This document shows positions 9,521 to 18,649 of a stretch of DNA of 64,000 bases, in pieces. The DNA lies in assembly GCA_030691265.1 (NCBI GenBank), contig JAUYET010000028.1, forward strand, positions 1 through 64,000, in the 5' to 3' direction. The notes beneath the pieces are model-generated. The model was not told the DNA's origin, made no database searches, and was given only the letters and a program-made list of their open reading frames with translations. This DNA comes from Pseudomonadota bacterium (GTDB lineage: Bacteria; Pseudomonadota; Gammaproteobacteria; Burkholderiales; Thiobacillaceae). Both the position numbers and the translations under genes were made by a program. The first letter of the stretch is position 1, and every line of letters begins with the position of its first letter.

Positions 9521-10897
9521 ATGAAGAAATGGTTCGCCCTGTTGAGCATGACCCTGAGCTTCGTCGCCGGCGGCGCCAACGCACAGTTGCCCGATTTCAC
9601 CGATCTGGTGGAAAAACACGCACCCGCGGTGGTGAACATCACCACCACCCAGGATGCGCGCCAACGCTCGCGCGGCCACAAAATGCCGGAACCGGATGCC
9701 ATGCTCGACCTGTTCCGCCGCATGATGCCGCCCGAAGGCCAGGGCATGTTGCCGGCCAAGCGCGGCCAGGGCTCCGGCTTCCTGATTTCGGCTGACGGCT
9801 ACATCCTGACCAACACCCATGTGGTCGACGACGTCGATGAAGTCGTGGTCAAGCTCAACGACAAACGTGAATTCCGCGCCAAGGTGATCGGCATCGATGC
9901 CCGCACCGATATCGCGCTGATCAAGATCAATGCCGACAACCTGCCCCGCGTCGGCATCGGCGACCCCAACAAGCTGCGCGTCGGCGAATGGGTGCTCGCC
10001 ATCGGCGCGCCGTTCGGCTTCGAAAACTCCGCCACCGCCGGCATCGTCTCCGCCAAGGGACGCAGCCTGCCACAAGAAAACTACGTGCCGTTCATCCAGA
10101 CCGACGTCGCCGTCAACCCCGGCAACTCCGGCGGCCCGCTGTTCAACCTGCGCGGCGAAGTGGTCGGCGTGAACTCGCAGATCATTTCCCGCTCCGGCGG
10201 CTACATGGGCCTGTCGTTCGCCATTCCCATCGATGTCGCCATGGATGTGGCCGAGCAACTGAAGACGCGCGGCAAGGTCAATCGCGGCCGTCTGGGCGTC
10301 GCGATCCAGGAAGTCACCTCCGACCTCGCCGAATCCTTCGGCCTCAACTCGCCGCAAGGCGCGCTGGTAGCCGACGTCGAAGCCGGCAGCCCGGCCGAGA
10401 AAGCCGGCGTCCAGGTCTCCGACATCATCCTCAAGTTCGACGGCAAACCGATCAATTCCTCCATCGACCTGCCGCGCCTGGTTGGCGCCACCAAGCCCGG
10501 CGTGCGCTCCACGCTGACCATCTGGCGCAAAGGCGTGCAACGCGAACTCAGCGTCAGCGTCGGTGAAATGACCAATGAAAAGGCCGATGAAAAAGCCGCC
10601 GCCAAAGCGACCGAAGCCAAGAAAAGCAACCGCGCCGGCCTGGCCGTCAGCGAACTCACGCGCGAGCAAAAAAGCATCCTGAAAATCAGCAACGGGGTGC
10701 TGGTGGAAGAAGTCAGCGGCCCCGCCGCCCGCGCCGGCATCCAGTCCGGCGATGTCATCGTCGCGGTCAACAACCAGGAAGTGAACACCCCGGAAGAACT
10801 CGCCCGCCTGGTCAACGACACCGCGCGCAAGAGCGCCGCGCTGCTGGTGAAACGTGGCGAAGACGCGCATTACGTCTCGCTGCGCCTGGAAAGATAA
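9521..10897 (+). CDS. mucD: Periplasmic serine protease MucD/DegP family (Do)
   Basis: HVVDDVDEVVV, TDIALIKI, GNSGGPLFN catalytic motifs and two PDZ domains. Confidence 0.95.
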   Translation: MKKWFALLSMTLSFVAGGANAQLPDFTDLVEKHAPAVVNITTTQDARQRSRGHKMPEPDAMLDLFRRMMPPEGQGMLPAKRGQGSGFLISADGYILTNTHVVDDVDEVVVKLNDKREFRAKVIGIDARTDIALIKINADNLPRVGIGDPNKLRVGEWVLAIGAPFGFENSATAGIVSAKGRSLPQENYVPFIQTDVAVNPGNSGGPLFNLRGEVVGVNSQIISRSGGYMGLSFAIPIDVAMDVAEQLKTRGKVNRGRLGVAIQEVTSDLAESFGLNSPQGALVADVEAGSPAEKAGVQVSDIILKFDGKPINSSIDLPRLVGATKPGVRSTLTIWRKGVQRELSVSVGEMTNEKADEKAAAKATEAKKSNRAGLAVSELTREQKSILKISNGVLVEEVSGPAARAGIQSGDVIVAVNNQEVNTPEELARLVNDTARKSAALLVKRGEDAHYVSLRLER

Positions 10898-10915
10898 AAC
10901 GCGTCAAGTCATGCA

Positions 10916-10944
10916 ACAGGCGGGCATGTCCCGCCTGTTTTTTT
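10916..10944 (+). terminator. Rho-independent terminator after mucD
   Basis: ACAGGCGGG-CATGT-CCCGCCTGT followed by a T tract. Confidence 0.9.
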
Positions 10945-11347
10945 GTGGCTGCGGCAGGCAGCGATAACAGGCGGTGACTCCCTTTGTTTCAGCATTTCAG
11001 GTCGCGTGTGACAGGGCTGCGGCCATGCCTTGGCTGTGCATTTCGCCCGATCCAGGCGCGAACCGACGCTCACCCCAACCTGAAATCGGCCGTTCACCAA
11101 TGACTGCCTTCTTCGGCATCGAAGGCGCAGTAGCGACCCGTTAGCAATACCAGCTCTGCCGCTGTCAGTTCATCAGCGGTTTATGGAAACTCGGGGCGAT
11201 CTATTGCTCACGCCGTGTGCTCTACTCGCCGACTCGCGGGGTGGCTGGCGGCAACCACCTGGCACATAATCCCGCCCGCATCGTATCCGCCTCGAAGATG
11301 TTGGCAGGCGGACCCTGGGAGCAGGATCTCGGCCACTTAAAAAAACA

Positions 11348-11869
11348 ATGAATCAATTCTTCGAACGCCCCATCCTCAATTCGCCCTACGACTACCCGGT
11401 TCGCCACTGGGAACTCGATGCGCAGGGGCAGCCGACCCAGCAGATCAGCGAGCGCCGCCGTCGCGCGGAGTTCATCACCCCGATACCGAAGCCGAAGAAG
11501 CGCAAAGGCCAGGCGGTCCAGACTTCACGGCTCCTCGATGACGAGGGCGGCCAGGTACGCGTCAAGGTCAACGGCGTCGATGTCTTCCACCCCAACACCG
11601 ACGAAGTCCGCAGCGATGGTGCCGAAGGCATCGCCTGCTAGTTCATCGACACCGACTACAACATGGAATCCTTCTTCGTCCGCCACGCCTACTTCCTCGG
11701 CGCCAACGCCCCCTACAAGGCGCTGAAAGCCGAAATCAACGAAGAAGCCTGGGCCACGCTAAACGGCGACACCTCACGCCCGTTCGACAAACCGAAGTCC
11801 GGGCGGATTGCGGTGAAGGTCATCAATCACCTGGGGGATGAGGTGATGAAGGTGTTCAAGGTGGCGTGA
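11348..11869 (+). pseudogene. Chimeric R-M remnant: N-terminus of restriction endonuclease/helicase (BPTD_3080-like) fused to C-terminus of DNA methyltransferase (Mod)
   Basis: MNQFFERPILNSPYDYPVRHWELDAQGQPTQQISERRRRAEFITPIPKPKKRKG then VKVNGVDVFHPNTDEVRSDGAEGIAC*FIDTDYNMESFFVRHAYFLGANAPYKALKAEINEEAWATLN...GRIAVKVINHLGDEVMKVFKVA; internal TAG at 11639-11641. Confidence 0.7.
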
Positions 11870-11939
11870 TGGATGATGACAACGCTATGAAAATCGGTAT
11901 GGATAAAGTGCCACAGTCCAGCGACAAGGAGACGCCACG

Positions 11940-13679
11940 ATGATTACTCGACTGACCCTGCGCAATTTCAAGAGTGTTGGCGAACAGGTCTACGACTTTA
12001 CTCAGTTTGATCTGCTCGTCGGGCGCAATAACAGTGGCAAGAGCACGGTGCTCCAGGCGCTGGCTATCTGGCAGTTTTGTGTGGATGAGTTTCATCGGCA
12101 CTCCAAGCGCAGCGGCTCCACGGGCATCCAAGTCGTGCTACCCAACTTCACGGCGTTGCCGGTGCCGGAATTCAACCTGCTTTGGAAGGATAGAGAGATA
12201 CGCCACTCACCTAACAAAAAGCAGGAATACATCCTGATAGGCATTCATGTGGAATGGCAGCGTGCAACAGGCGAGACCGGAACGTTTGGCGTGGATTTAC
12301 GCTATCACTCGCCACAAACTATTTACGCTATTCCCGGCGGTGGCTGGACGCAGTTTCGCTCCTGCGAGAAGCAAGGCGACCTGCCGATAATTGCTTATGT
12401 GCCCCCGTTTTCTGGCCTTGAGCCGACAGAGAAAGCGCTGGATGTTTCCCCCATCCGCCAGCAGGTCGGCAAAGGGCAGCCTGGTAGCGTGTTGCGTAAT
12501 TTGTTGTTGCGGGTGTGCCCAGCACCACCTCGTGAGCCGAACGGACGCATCAGCAAGGGCTATACGCCCCCTGCGGACTGGCAAGAACTGGCTGGCATTA
12601 TTGAGCGTTGGTTCTCGGTCAAGATTAGTGAGCCGCAATATGACTCGGCCAAGGATGTTTACATCACTGTCGAGTACCGTGGTAAGCACGGCAAGGACTA
12701 CGACATCATCGCAGGGGGCAGCGGTTTCCATCAAACGCTGACTTTGCTGGCTTTTCTGTACGGCTATCACCCAACTACCATTCTGCTCGACGAGCCGGAC
12801 GCCCACCTGCACGTTAATCTGCAACGTGAAATTCTTGATTTCTTCAAGCGGAAGTCCGCTGAGAGAAACACGCAGTTCCTGATTGCCACACATGCAGAGG
12901 AGTTCGCTCGCGGCGTGGATGTCAGTCAGATCATTTCCTTGTTGGATCAGATTCCCAAGCGCATCGAGTCCAGACCTGAAGTGCTACGTGCCATGTCGGA
13001 GGTGTCGAACGAGGAGATAACCCGGCTGATGGCATCGCCTTACCTCCTCTATGTGGAAGGTGAAAGTGATGAACGCATCCTGCGCGCCTGGGTCGATCAA
13101 TGCGGTGCTCAAGCGGCAATGGACAAAGTCTGTTTCAAAGCGATGAACGGCGGCGGCAAGGAAAACATGCACACACAGGCAAAGGAGCACTTCACAGCAC
13201 TGAAGCAGATTGTTTCTAATGCCACGCGCTTGATGTTGTTCGACTATGACGACCGTGCGGAATGGCACCCCGAAATCAACAACCCCTCGGTAATTGAATG
13301 GAAGCGCAAGAACATCGAAAACTACCTGCTGGTGCCGGATGCCTGGAAACGGGCAGCACTACGGCAGATGGAATGCGGTGAGGACGATCTATTTGCGCAA
13401 CCGGTCTTGCAGGCAATCGACGTGTTTTTCACCGACCAGAATTTGACCTTACCGCCTGGAAAGACTTGGAGGAATGTCACCGCCAACGTGTTTAGCGTGG
13501 TGGATGGCAAGCGTATTTTGTTCGAGAACAACGACTCGCTACTTCAGCAGCTACGCAATGGTTCTCCAACCGTAAAGCTCATTCGCGAAGATGTGGCTAT
13601 GAGCATGACTGCCGATGAGATTCATGAGGATGTGCATCATTTTATCGGCAAGCTGGTTGCGCTGGCTGGAACTACCTGA
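11940..13679 (+). CDS. AAA-family ATPase (OLD-like) with C-terminal TOPRIM/DUF4435-like domain; candidate phage-defence ATPase/nuclease
   Basis: Walker A GRNNSGKST, signature GGSGFHQTL, Walker B TILLDEPDAHLH, then LYVEGESDERIL...FKAMNGGGK...LMLFDYDDR. Confidence 0.8.
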   Translation: MITRLTLRNFKSVGEQVYDFTQFDLLVGRNNSGKSTVLQALAIWQFCVDEFHRHSKRSGSTGIQVVLPNFTALPVPEFNLLWKDREIRHSPNKKQEYILIGIHVEWQRATGETGTFGVDLRYHSPQTIYAIPGGGWTQFRSCEKQGDLPIIAYVPPFSGLEPTEKALDVSPIRQQVGKGQPGSVLRNLLLRVCPAPPREPNGRISKGYTPPADWQELAGIIERWFSVKISEPQYDSAKDVYITVEYRGKHGKDYDIIAGGSGFHQTLTLLAFLYGYHPTTILLDEPDAHLHVNLQREILDFFKRKSAERNTQFLIATHAEEFARGVDVSQIISLLDQIPKRIESRPEVLRAMSEVSNEEITRLMASPYLLYVEGESDERILRAWVDQCGAQAAMDKVCFKAMNGGGKENMHTQAKEHFTALKQIVSNATRLMLFDYDDRAEWHPEINNPSVIEWKRKNIENYLLVPDAWKRAALRQMECGEDDLFAQPVLQAIDVFFTDQNLTLPPGKTWRNVTANVFSVVDGKRILFENNDSLLQQLRNGSPTVKLIREDVAMSMTADEIHEDVHHFIGKLVALAGTT

Positions 13680-13689
13680 CTCGACTCGC

Positions 13690-14757
13690 ATGATGACCGC
13701 CCCCCAACAATTCCTGATCTACCAAAGCGAAGACGGCTCCACTCGCATCGACGTGATGCTGGAGGCGGAAACCCTGTGGCTGAACCAGAAGCAGTTGACC
13801 GAGTTGTTCGGCAAGGCCAAGGGGACGATCAGTGAGCACATCAAGCACGTCTTCGAAGATGGTGAGCTGACCCCGGAGGCAACTGTTCGGTTATTCCGAA
13901 CAGTTCAAATCGAGGGCGGCCGGGAGGTCAGTCGCGAAGTCGAGCACTACAACCTGGACATGGTTCTCGCCCTGGGCTTCCGGGTGCGTAGCCCGATCGC
14001 TGTGCGCTTTCGCCAGTGGGCCAACGACAAGTTGAAGGAATACATCGTCAAGGGCTTTGTGCTGGATGACGCGCGCTTGAAGAACCCCGGCAAGGGGCGC
14101 GATTACTTCGACGAGCTGACTCGTCGCCTGCAAGACATCCGCACCAGCGAGCGGCGTTTCTACCAGAAGATCACCGACATCTACGCCACCAGCGTGGATT
14201 ACGACGCGCGCCATCCGCTCACCCAGACCTTTTTCGCCACGGTGCAGAACAAGGTGCATTTCGCCATCCATGGGCAGACTGCCGCCGAGCTGATCGCCAC
14301 CCGCGCCGACAGCAGCCAGCCGAACATGGGGCTGAAGTACCAGTGCTTGGCACGCCGGCTCCGTAAGGCGGCAGAGCCGCCAACGGTTCCGCTGACCTGG
14401 GATGGTGCGCGTATCCGCAAGGCTGACGTGAGCGTCGCCAAGAATTACCTGAACGAGGAAGAACTGCGCGCCCTCAACAACCTGGCCGAGCAGTATCTGA
14501 TCTTCGCCGAGGGCCAGGCGGCGCGCCGGATTGCGATGGCCATGCAAGACTGGATTACCAAGCTGGAGGGTTTCCTGACCCTGAATGACCGCGAGATTCT
14601 GCAAGACGCCGGCAAGGTGTCGGCCGATCTGGCGAAGGCTCACGCCGAGCAGGAGTTCGACAAGTTCCGGGTACTGGACGACCAGCGTTTCGAATCGGAT
14701 TTCGACCGGATGGTGAAGCAGTTGCCGGCGAAGAATGGTCCGATCAGATCGCGGTGA
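13690..14757 (+). CDS. RhuM family protein
   Basis: QFLIYQSEDGSTRIDVMLEAETLWLNQKQLTELFGKAKGTISEHIKHVFEDGEL...; C-terminus runs into a Mod-like fragment. Confidence 0.85.
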   Translation: MMTAPQQFLIYQSEDGSTRIDVMLEAETLWLNQKQLTELFGKAKGTISEHIKHVFEDGELTPEATVRLFRTVQIEGGREVSREVEHYNLDMVLALGFRVRSPIAVRFRQWANDKLKEYIVKGFVLDDARLKNPGKGRDYFDELTRRLQDIRTSERRFYQKITDIYATSVDYDARHPLTQTFFATVQNKVHFAIHGQTAAELIATRADSSQPNMGLKYQCLARRLRKAAEPPTVPLTWDGARIRKADVSVAKNYLNEEELRALNNLAEQYLIFAEGQAARRIAMAMQDWITKLEGFLTLNDREILQDAGKVSADLAKAHAEQEFDKFRVLDDQRFESDFDRMVKQLPAKNGPIRSR

Positions 14758-14781
14758 AAGTCATCAACCACCTGGGGAATG
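14748..14781 (+). pseudogene. Second DNA methyltransferase C-terminal fragment (IAVKVINHLGN)
   Basis: Matches 11807-11840 at protein level, with mostly third-position nucleotide differences. Confidence 0.7.
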
Positions 14782-14897
14782 GCTGGGCGCTTCTTGAGTG
14801 TCGATAACAGCCACTGAATCCCACGCCCCAACTCGTGCCACCGGTTCGGATCAGCGCGGAGTTGGCCCTCTTGCACCGAGCATTCCGGCCACCCTTG

Positions 14898-15887
14898 TTA
14901 ACCGCCCTCGTCCTTGAGATCGCGCGCCAGCAAAGCGGCCACCGCTTCGCGCGGCGGCATTTCCTGATTCAGTATCTGCGCCACGGCGGCGCTGATCGGC
15001 ATTTCCACGCCCAGTTCGCGCGCCAGCCGGACGACTTCGAGTGCGGTCGTCGCGCCTTCGGCGACGTGGCCGAGTTCCCGCAAGGCGCCTTCCAGACTTT
15101 CGCCGGCGGCCAGACGCAGACCCAGTTGCCGGTTGCGGGAAAGATCGCCGGTGCAGGTCAGGATGAGATCGCCCATGCCGGACAGGCCCATGAAGGTTTC
15201 CGGCCGGCCGCCCAGCTTCAGGCCTAGCCGGGTCAGTTCGGCGAGGCCGCGGGTCACCAGCGCGGCGCGGGCGTTGAGGCCGAAGCCGAGGCCGTCGGAG
15301 ATACCGGCGGCGATGGCGATGACGTTTTTCATTGCGCCGCCCAGTTCGACGCCGACGACATCGGTGCTGGCATAGAGCCGCAGCTTGGGATCATGCAGTT
15401 CGCGTGCTACGCGCCGCGCGAAGTCGGCATCCGGGCTGGCGACGGTCAACGCGGCGGGCAAGCCGCGCGCGACTTCCTGGGCGAAGCTGGGGCCGGACAA
15501 CACGGCCGCAGGCGGATGATCGGGCCAGGCTTCGGCCAGCACGGCATGCGGCAATTTCTGGCTGCCGGTCTCCAGTCCCTTGCACAACCAGACGATAGGC
15601 GTGGCGACGCCCAATTGGCGCAGCGCCAGGGCAAGCGGGCGAAATCCATTGCTGGGCACGGCGACGATGAGCAGGTCCGCGGCCGCCATTGCGCGGCTCA
15701 AATCAGCGCTGACGCTCAGCCCGGACGGCAGAACATGACCGGGCAGGTAACGCTGGTTTTCCCGCTCTTGCGCCATGCTTTGGGCATGCTCGGTCGAGCG
15801 GGTCCACAACACGACCGGCGTGTGGGCAGCCAGACGAATCGCCAGCGCCGTGCCCCAGGCGCCGGCGCCCAATACGGAAATGGTCAT
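14898..15887 (-). CDS. gpsA: NAD(P)H-dependent glycerol-3-phosphate dehydrogenase
   Basis: MTISVLGAGAWGTALAIRLA...GLSGMGDLILTCTGDLSRNR. Confidence 0.95.
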   Translation of the reverse strand: MTISVLGAGAWGTALAIRLAAHTPVVLWTRSTEHAQSMAQERENQRYLPGHVLPSGLSVSADLSRAMAAADLLIVAVPSNGFRPLALALRQLGVATPIVWLCKGLETGSQKLPHAVLAEAWPDHPPAAVLSGPSFAQEVARGLPAALTVASPDADFARRVARELHDPKLRLYASTDVVGVELGGAMKNVIAIAAGISDGLGFGLNARAALVTRGLAELTRLGLKLGGRPETFMGLSGMGDLILTCTGDLSRNRQLGLRLAAGESLEGALRELGHVAEGATTALEVVRLARELGVEMPISAAVAQILNQEMPPREAVAALLARDLKDEGG

Positions 15888-15925
15888 GGCTGCCGCGCGA
15901 GAAATCGCCGTTGGGACGGGAGAGC

Positions 15926-16396
15926 TTAGTTGGGCTGGCCGGAGGCCTGGGCTGCCTGCTGTTGCTGCATGTACAGAACTTCGAAATTCACCGGTTGCAG
16001 CATCAGGGGCGGGAAGCCGGCTTTCAGCACGGCATCGGACACCGCTTCGCGGGCGTAGGGGAAGAGGATGTTCGGGCAGCCGATGGACAGCGCCGGCTCC
16101 ATCGCCTCGGCAGGCAGGTTCTGGATGCGGAAGATGCCAGCCTGTTGCAGTTCGACCAGGAAGGCAACCTTGTCCTTCATCTTGGCGTTGATGGTGATGG
16201 TCAGGATGGTCTGATAAATGCCGTTCTCGACATCTATCGGGGCGCTCTGGGTGTTCAATTGCATGTCGATCTGCGGCGCATCGCGATCCAGAAAAATGGC
16301 CGGCGCACCGGGTACTTCAACGGAAAGATCCTTGACGTAGATTTTCTCGATGTTGAAGCTGGGCAGGGCTTGTTGCTGAGGTTGCTGGTCGGTCAT
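15926..16396 (-). CDS. secB: Protein-export chaperone SecB
   Basis: PSFNIEKIYVKDLSVEVPGAPAIF...CPNILFPYAREAVSD. Confidence 0.95.
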   Translation of the reverse strand: MTDQQPQQQALPSFNIEKIYVKDLSVEVPGAPAIFLDRDAPQIDMQLNTQSAPIDVENGIYQTILTITINAKMKDKVAFLVELQQAGIFRIQNLPAEAMEPALSIGCPNILFPYAREAVSDAVLKAGFPPLMLQPVNFEVLYMQQQQAAQASGQPN

Positions 16397-16459
16397 TTCA
16401 GAGTCCGGTGTGTGGAAAAAAGGTGCGGCATTATGCCATTGGTCATCTGGAAAACCTGC

Positions 16460-16489
16460 GAGCCACCCCGGTCAACGCCGGGGTGGCTC
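16460..16489 (-). terminator. Candidate terminator hairpin downstream of trxC
   Basis: Perfect 12-bp stem GAGCCACCCCGG-TCAACG-CCGGGGTGGCTC followed on the minus strand by GCAGGTTTTCC. Confidence 0.6.
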
Positions 16490-16497
16490 AACGGGGT

Positions 16498-16932
16498 TTA
16501 TCCAATATGCGCCAGCCAGGCCTGGAGTTGTTGGGCCGGCAACGCGCCCGCCACCCGATCAACTTCCTTGCCCTGCCTGAACAAGGCTAGCGTAGGAATG
16601 CTACGAATCGAGTGTCGGCCGGCCAGCGTCTGCTCGGCTTCCGTGTTGACCTTGGCGAAGCGCACGCGGCCGACGTATTGCCCGGCCATCTGGCTGTAGG
16701 TCGGCGCGAATTGCTTGCAGGGGCCGCACCAGGGCGCCCAGAAATCGACCAACACCGGCAATTCATTGCGGCTGATGAATTTGTCGAAGCTGGCCGCAGT
16801 GAGTTCGATCGGGTGATCGGGCAGTACTTCGGCGCCGCATTTGCCACATTTCGGGTGTTGCTGCAAACGTTCGGCCGGCACGCGATTCACCGCGCCGCAG
16901 TGAGGACAGACGAGTTCCATGCGAGCCTCCAA
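16498..16932 (-). CDS. trxC: Thioredoxin TrxC (thioredoxin 2)
   Basis: N-terminal zinc-binding CPHC...CGKCG plus WCGPCK. Confidence 0.93.
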   Translation of the reverse strand: MEARMELVCPHCGAVNRVPAERLQQHPKCGKCGAEVLPDHPIELTAASFDKFISRNELPVLVDFWAPWCGPCKQFAPTYSQMAGQYVGRVRFAKVNTEAEQTLAGRHSIRSIPTLALFRQGKEVDRVAGALPAQQLQAWLAHIG

Positions 16933-17054
16933 AGCATTTCTCCTTGCAGCCAGATGGCGACTATCTGGATAGAATCAAGCGCTCCACCCCCAGGCTCACG
17001 GTAATTTTGTTCTCACGCTGATTTCATCTCGCCAAACCTGATCGTAAGCAAATC

Positions 17055-17075
17055 GGTGCGCGCGGCGCACCCTAC
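17055..17075 (-). repeat. Solo REP-like half element (family 2)
   Basis: Reverse complement GTAGGGTGCGCCGCGCGCACC; same family as 40729-40784 and 63377-63432. Confidence 0.75.
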
Positions 17076-17183
17076 CCAAGAACAAATTTGCCCTGCTTCC
17101 AGGCTGCCAAGGCCAGACGCTGCCCCGGCAGCCTGTCGGGCATTGGCCGCCGACAGGCCATCGACACACACAGGGCCAACCAG

Positions 17184-17951
17184 ATGCTCCGCTTTCTCGC
17201 CCTCCTCGTTTTCCTGAGCTTCGCATCCCCGCTCCGGGCTGGCGGAAAGGTGACTGTCGCCGCCGCAGCCGACCTCAAGTTCGCCCTTGAGGAAATCGTT
17301 ACCCAGTTCCACAAGACCCACCCCGGCGACCAGGTGGAAACCATTTATGGCTCCTCCGGCAAGTTCCACGCCCAGATCCGGCAGGGCGCACCCTACGACC
17401 TCTACTTCTCCGCCGACATCGCCTATCCGCTCGCGCTGGCCGCCGCCGGGTACGCCGCTTCCGAGGTGAAACCTTACGCAGTTGGACGCATCGTGCTGTG
17501 GAGCCCGCTGCTGGATGCGCGCAAGTTACAGGTTCAGGATCTCGTCGCACCGCAGTTCAAACGCATTGCCATCGCCAATCCGAAACACGCCCCCTACGGA
17601 AAACGCGCCGAAGAAGCGCTCCGGGCGGCGGGCGTGTGGGAAAAGGTGCAGGACAGGCTGGTGTTTGGCGAAAACATCGCCCAGACCGCTCAGTTCGTGC
17701 AGACCGGCAACGCCCAGATCGGCATCCTCGCGCTCTCCCTGGCGCGCCACCCGGAACTGGCAAACAAGGGAGGCTATGGCCTGATCCCGGAGAAGCTGTA
17801 TCACCCTCTGGAACAAGGTTTCATCATCACCAGGCGCGCCGCCGGCAACCCCCTCGCCGCCAGTTTTTCGGCATACATGGGCTCGCCCGAGGCGCGTGCG
17901 GTCATGGTGAAATACGGCTTTGCTCTGCCCGCAGAGTCCGCCGGCAAATAA
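17184..17951 (+). CDS. modA: Molybdate ABC transporter substrate-binding protein
   Basis: [17 protein letters not shown]...[24 protein letters not shown]. Confidence 0.95.
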   Translation: MLRFLALLVFLSFASPLRAGGKVTVAAAADLKFALEEIVTQFHKTHPGDQVETIYGSSGKFHAQIRQGAPYDLYFSADIAYPLALAAAGYAASEVKPYAVGRIVLWSPLLDARKLQVQDLVAPQFKRIAIANPKHAPYGKRAEEALRAAGVWEKVQDRLVFGENIAQTAQFVQTGNAQIGILALSLARHPELANKGGYGLIPEKLYHPLEQGFIITRRAAGNPLAASFSAYMGSPEARAVMVKYGFALPAESAGK

Positions 17952-17971
17952 GCCAGGCGACACCCACACCG

Positions 17972-18649
17972 ATGCACCCCGCCCATCCTGACCTGTCCGC
18001 CGTCTGGCTGACCCTGCAACTGGCCACGGTCACGACGCTGATCCTGCTGCTGATCGGCACTCCCGTCGCCTGGTGGCTGGCGCGCACCCGCTCGTGGTGG
18101 AAAGGGCCGGTGGGTGCCGTCGTCGCCCTGCCGCTGGTGCTACCGCCGACGGTGATCGGCTTCTACCTGCTGGTGGCGATGGGGCCGAACGGGCCGGTCG
18201 GACGGCTTATGGAAACCCTCGGCATCGGCCTGCTGCCGTTCACCTTCGCCGGACTGGTGGTGGCTTCGGTGTTCTATTCACTGCCTTTCGTTGTGCAACC
18301 CCTGCAGAACGCCTTCGAGGCCATCGGCGAGCGCCCGCTGGAAGCCGCCGCCACCCTGCGCGCCTCGCCGCTGGATACCTTCTTCAGCGTGGTGCTGCCG
18401 CTGGCCCGGCCCGGCTACCTTACCGCCGGTGTTCTGGGTTTCGCGCATACCGTCGGCGAGTTCGGCGTGGTACTGATGATCGGCGGCAACATCCCGGCAC
18501 AGACGCGCGTGGTCTCGGTGCAGATCTACGACCACGTCGAGGCGCTGGAGTACGCGCAGGCGCACTGGCTTTCCGCCGGCATGCTGGTCTTCTCGTTTCT
18601 GGTGCTGCTGGCGCTGTACACGCTGAACCCGAGCGGGCGACGCAAATGA
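17972..18649 (+). CDS. modB: Molybdate ABC transporter permease
   Basis: [19 protein letters not shown]...[20 protein letters not shown]. Confidence 0.95.
   Translation: MHPAHPDLSAVWLTLQLATVTTLILLLIGTPVAWWLARTRSWWKGPVGAVVALPLVLPPTVIGFYLLVAMGPNGPVGRLMETLGIGLLPFTFAGLVVASVFYSLPFVVQPLQNAFEAIGERPLEAAATLRASPLDTFFSVVLPLARPGYLTAGVLGFAHTVGEFGVVLMIGGNIPAQTRVVSVQIYDHVEALEYAQAHWLSAGMLVFSFLVLLALYTLNPSGRRK

Noticed and set aside
9449-10870. 473-aa ORF antisense to mucD
   Set aside because: Shadow ORF; sense strand has intact HtrA catalytic motifs.
11348-14800. Considered as an active type III R-M system
   Set aside because: No complete Mod or Res gene is present; only chimeric or truncated fragments with an internal stop.
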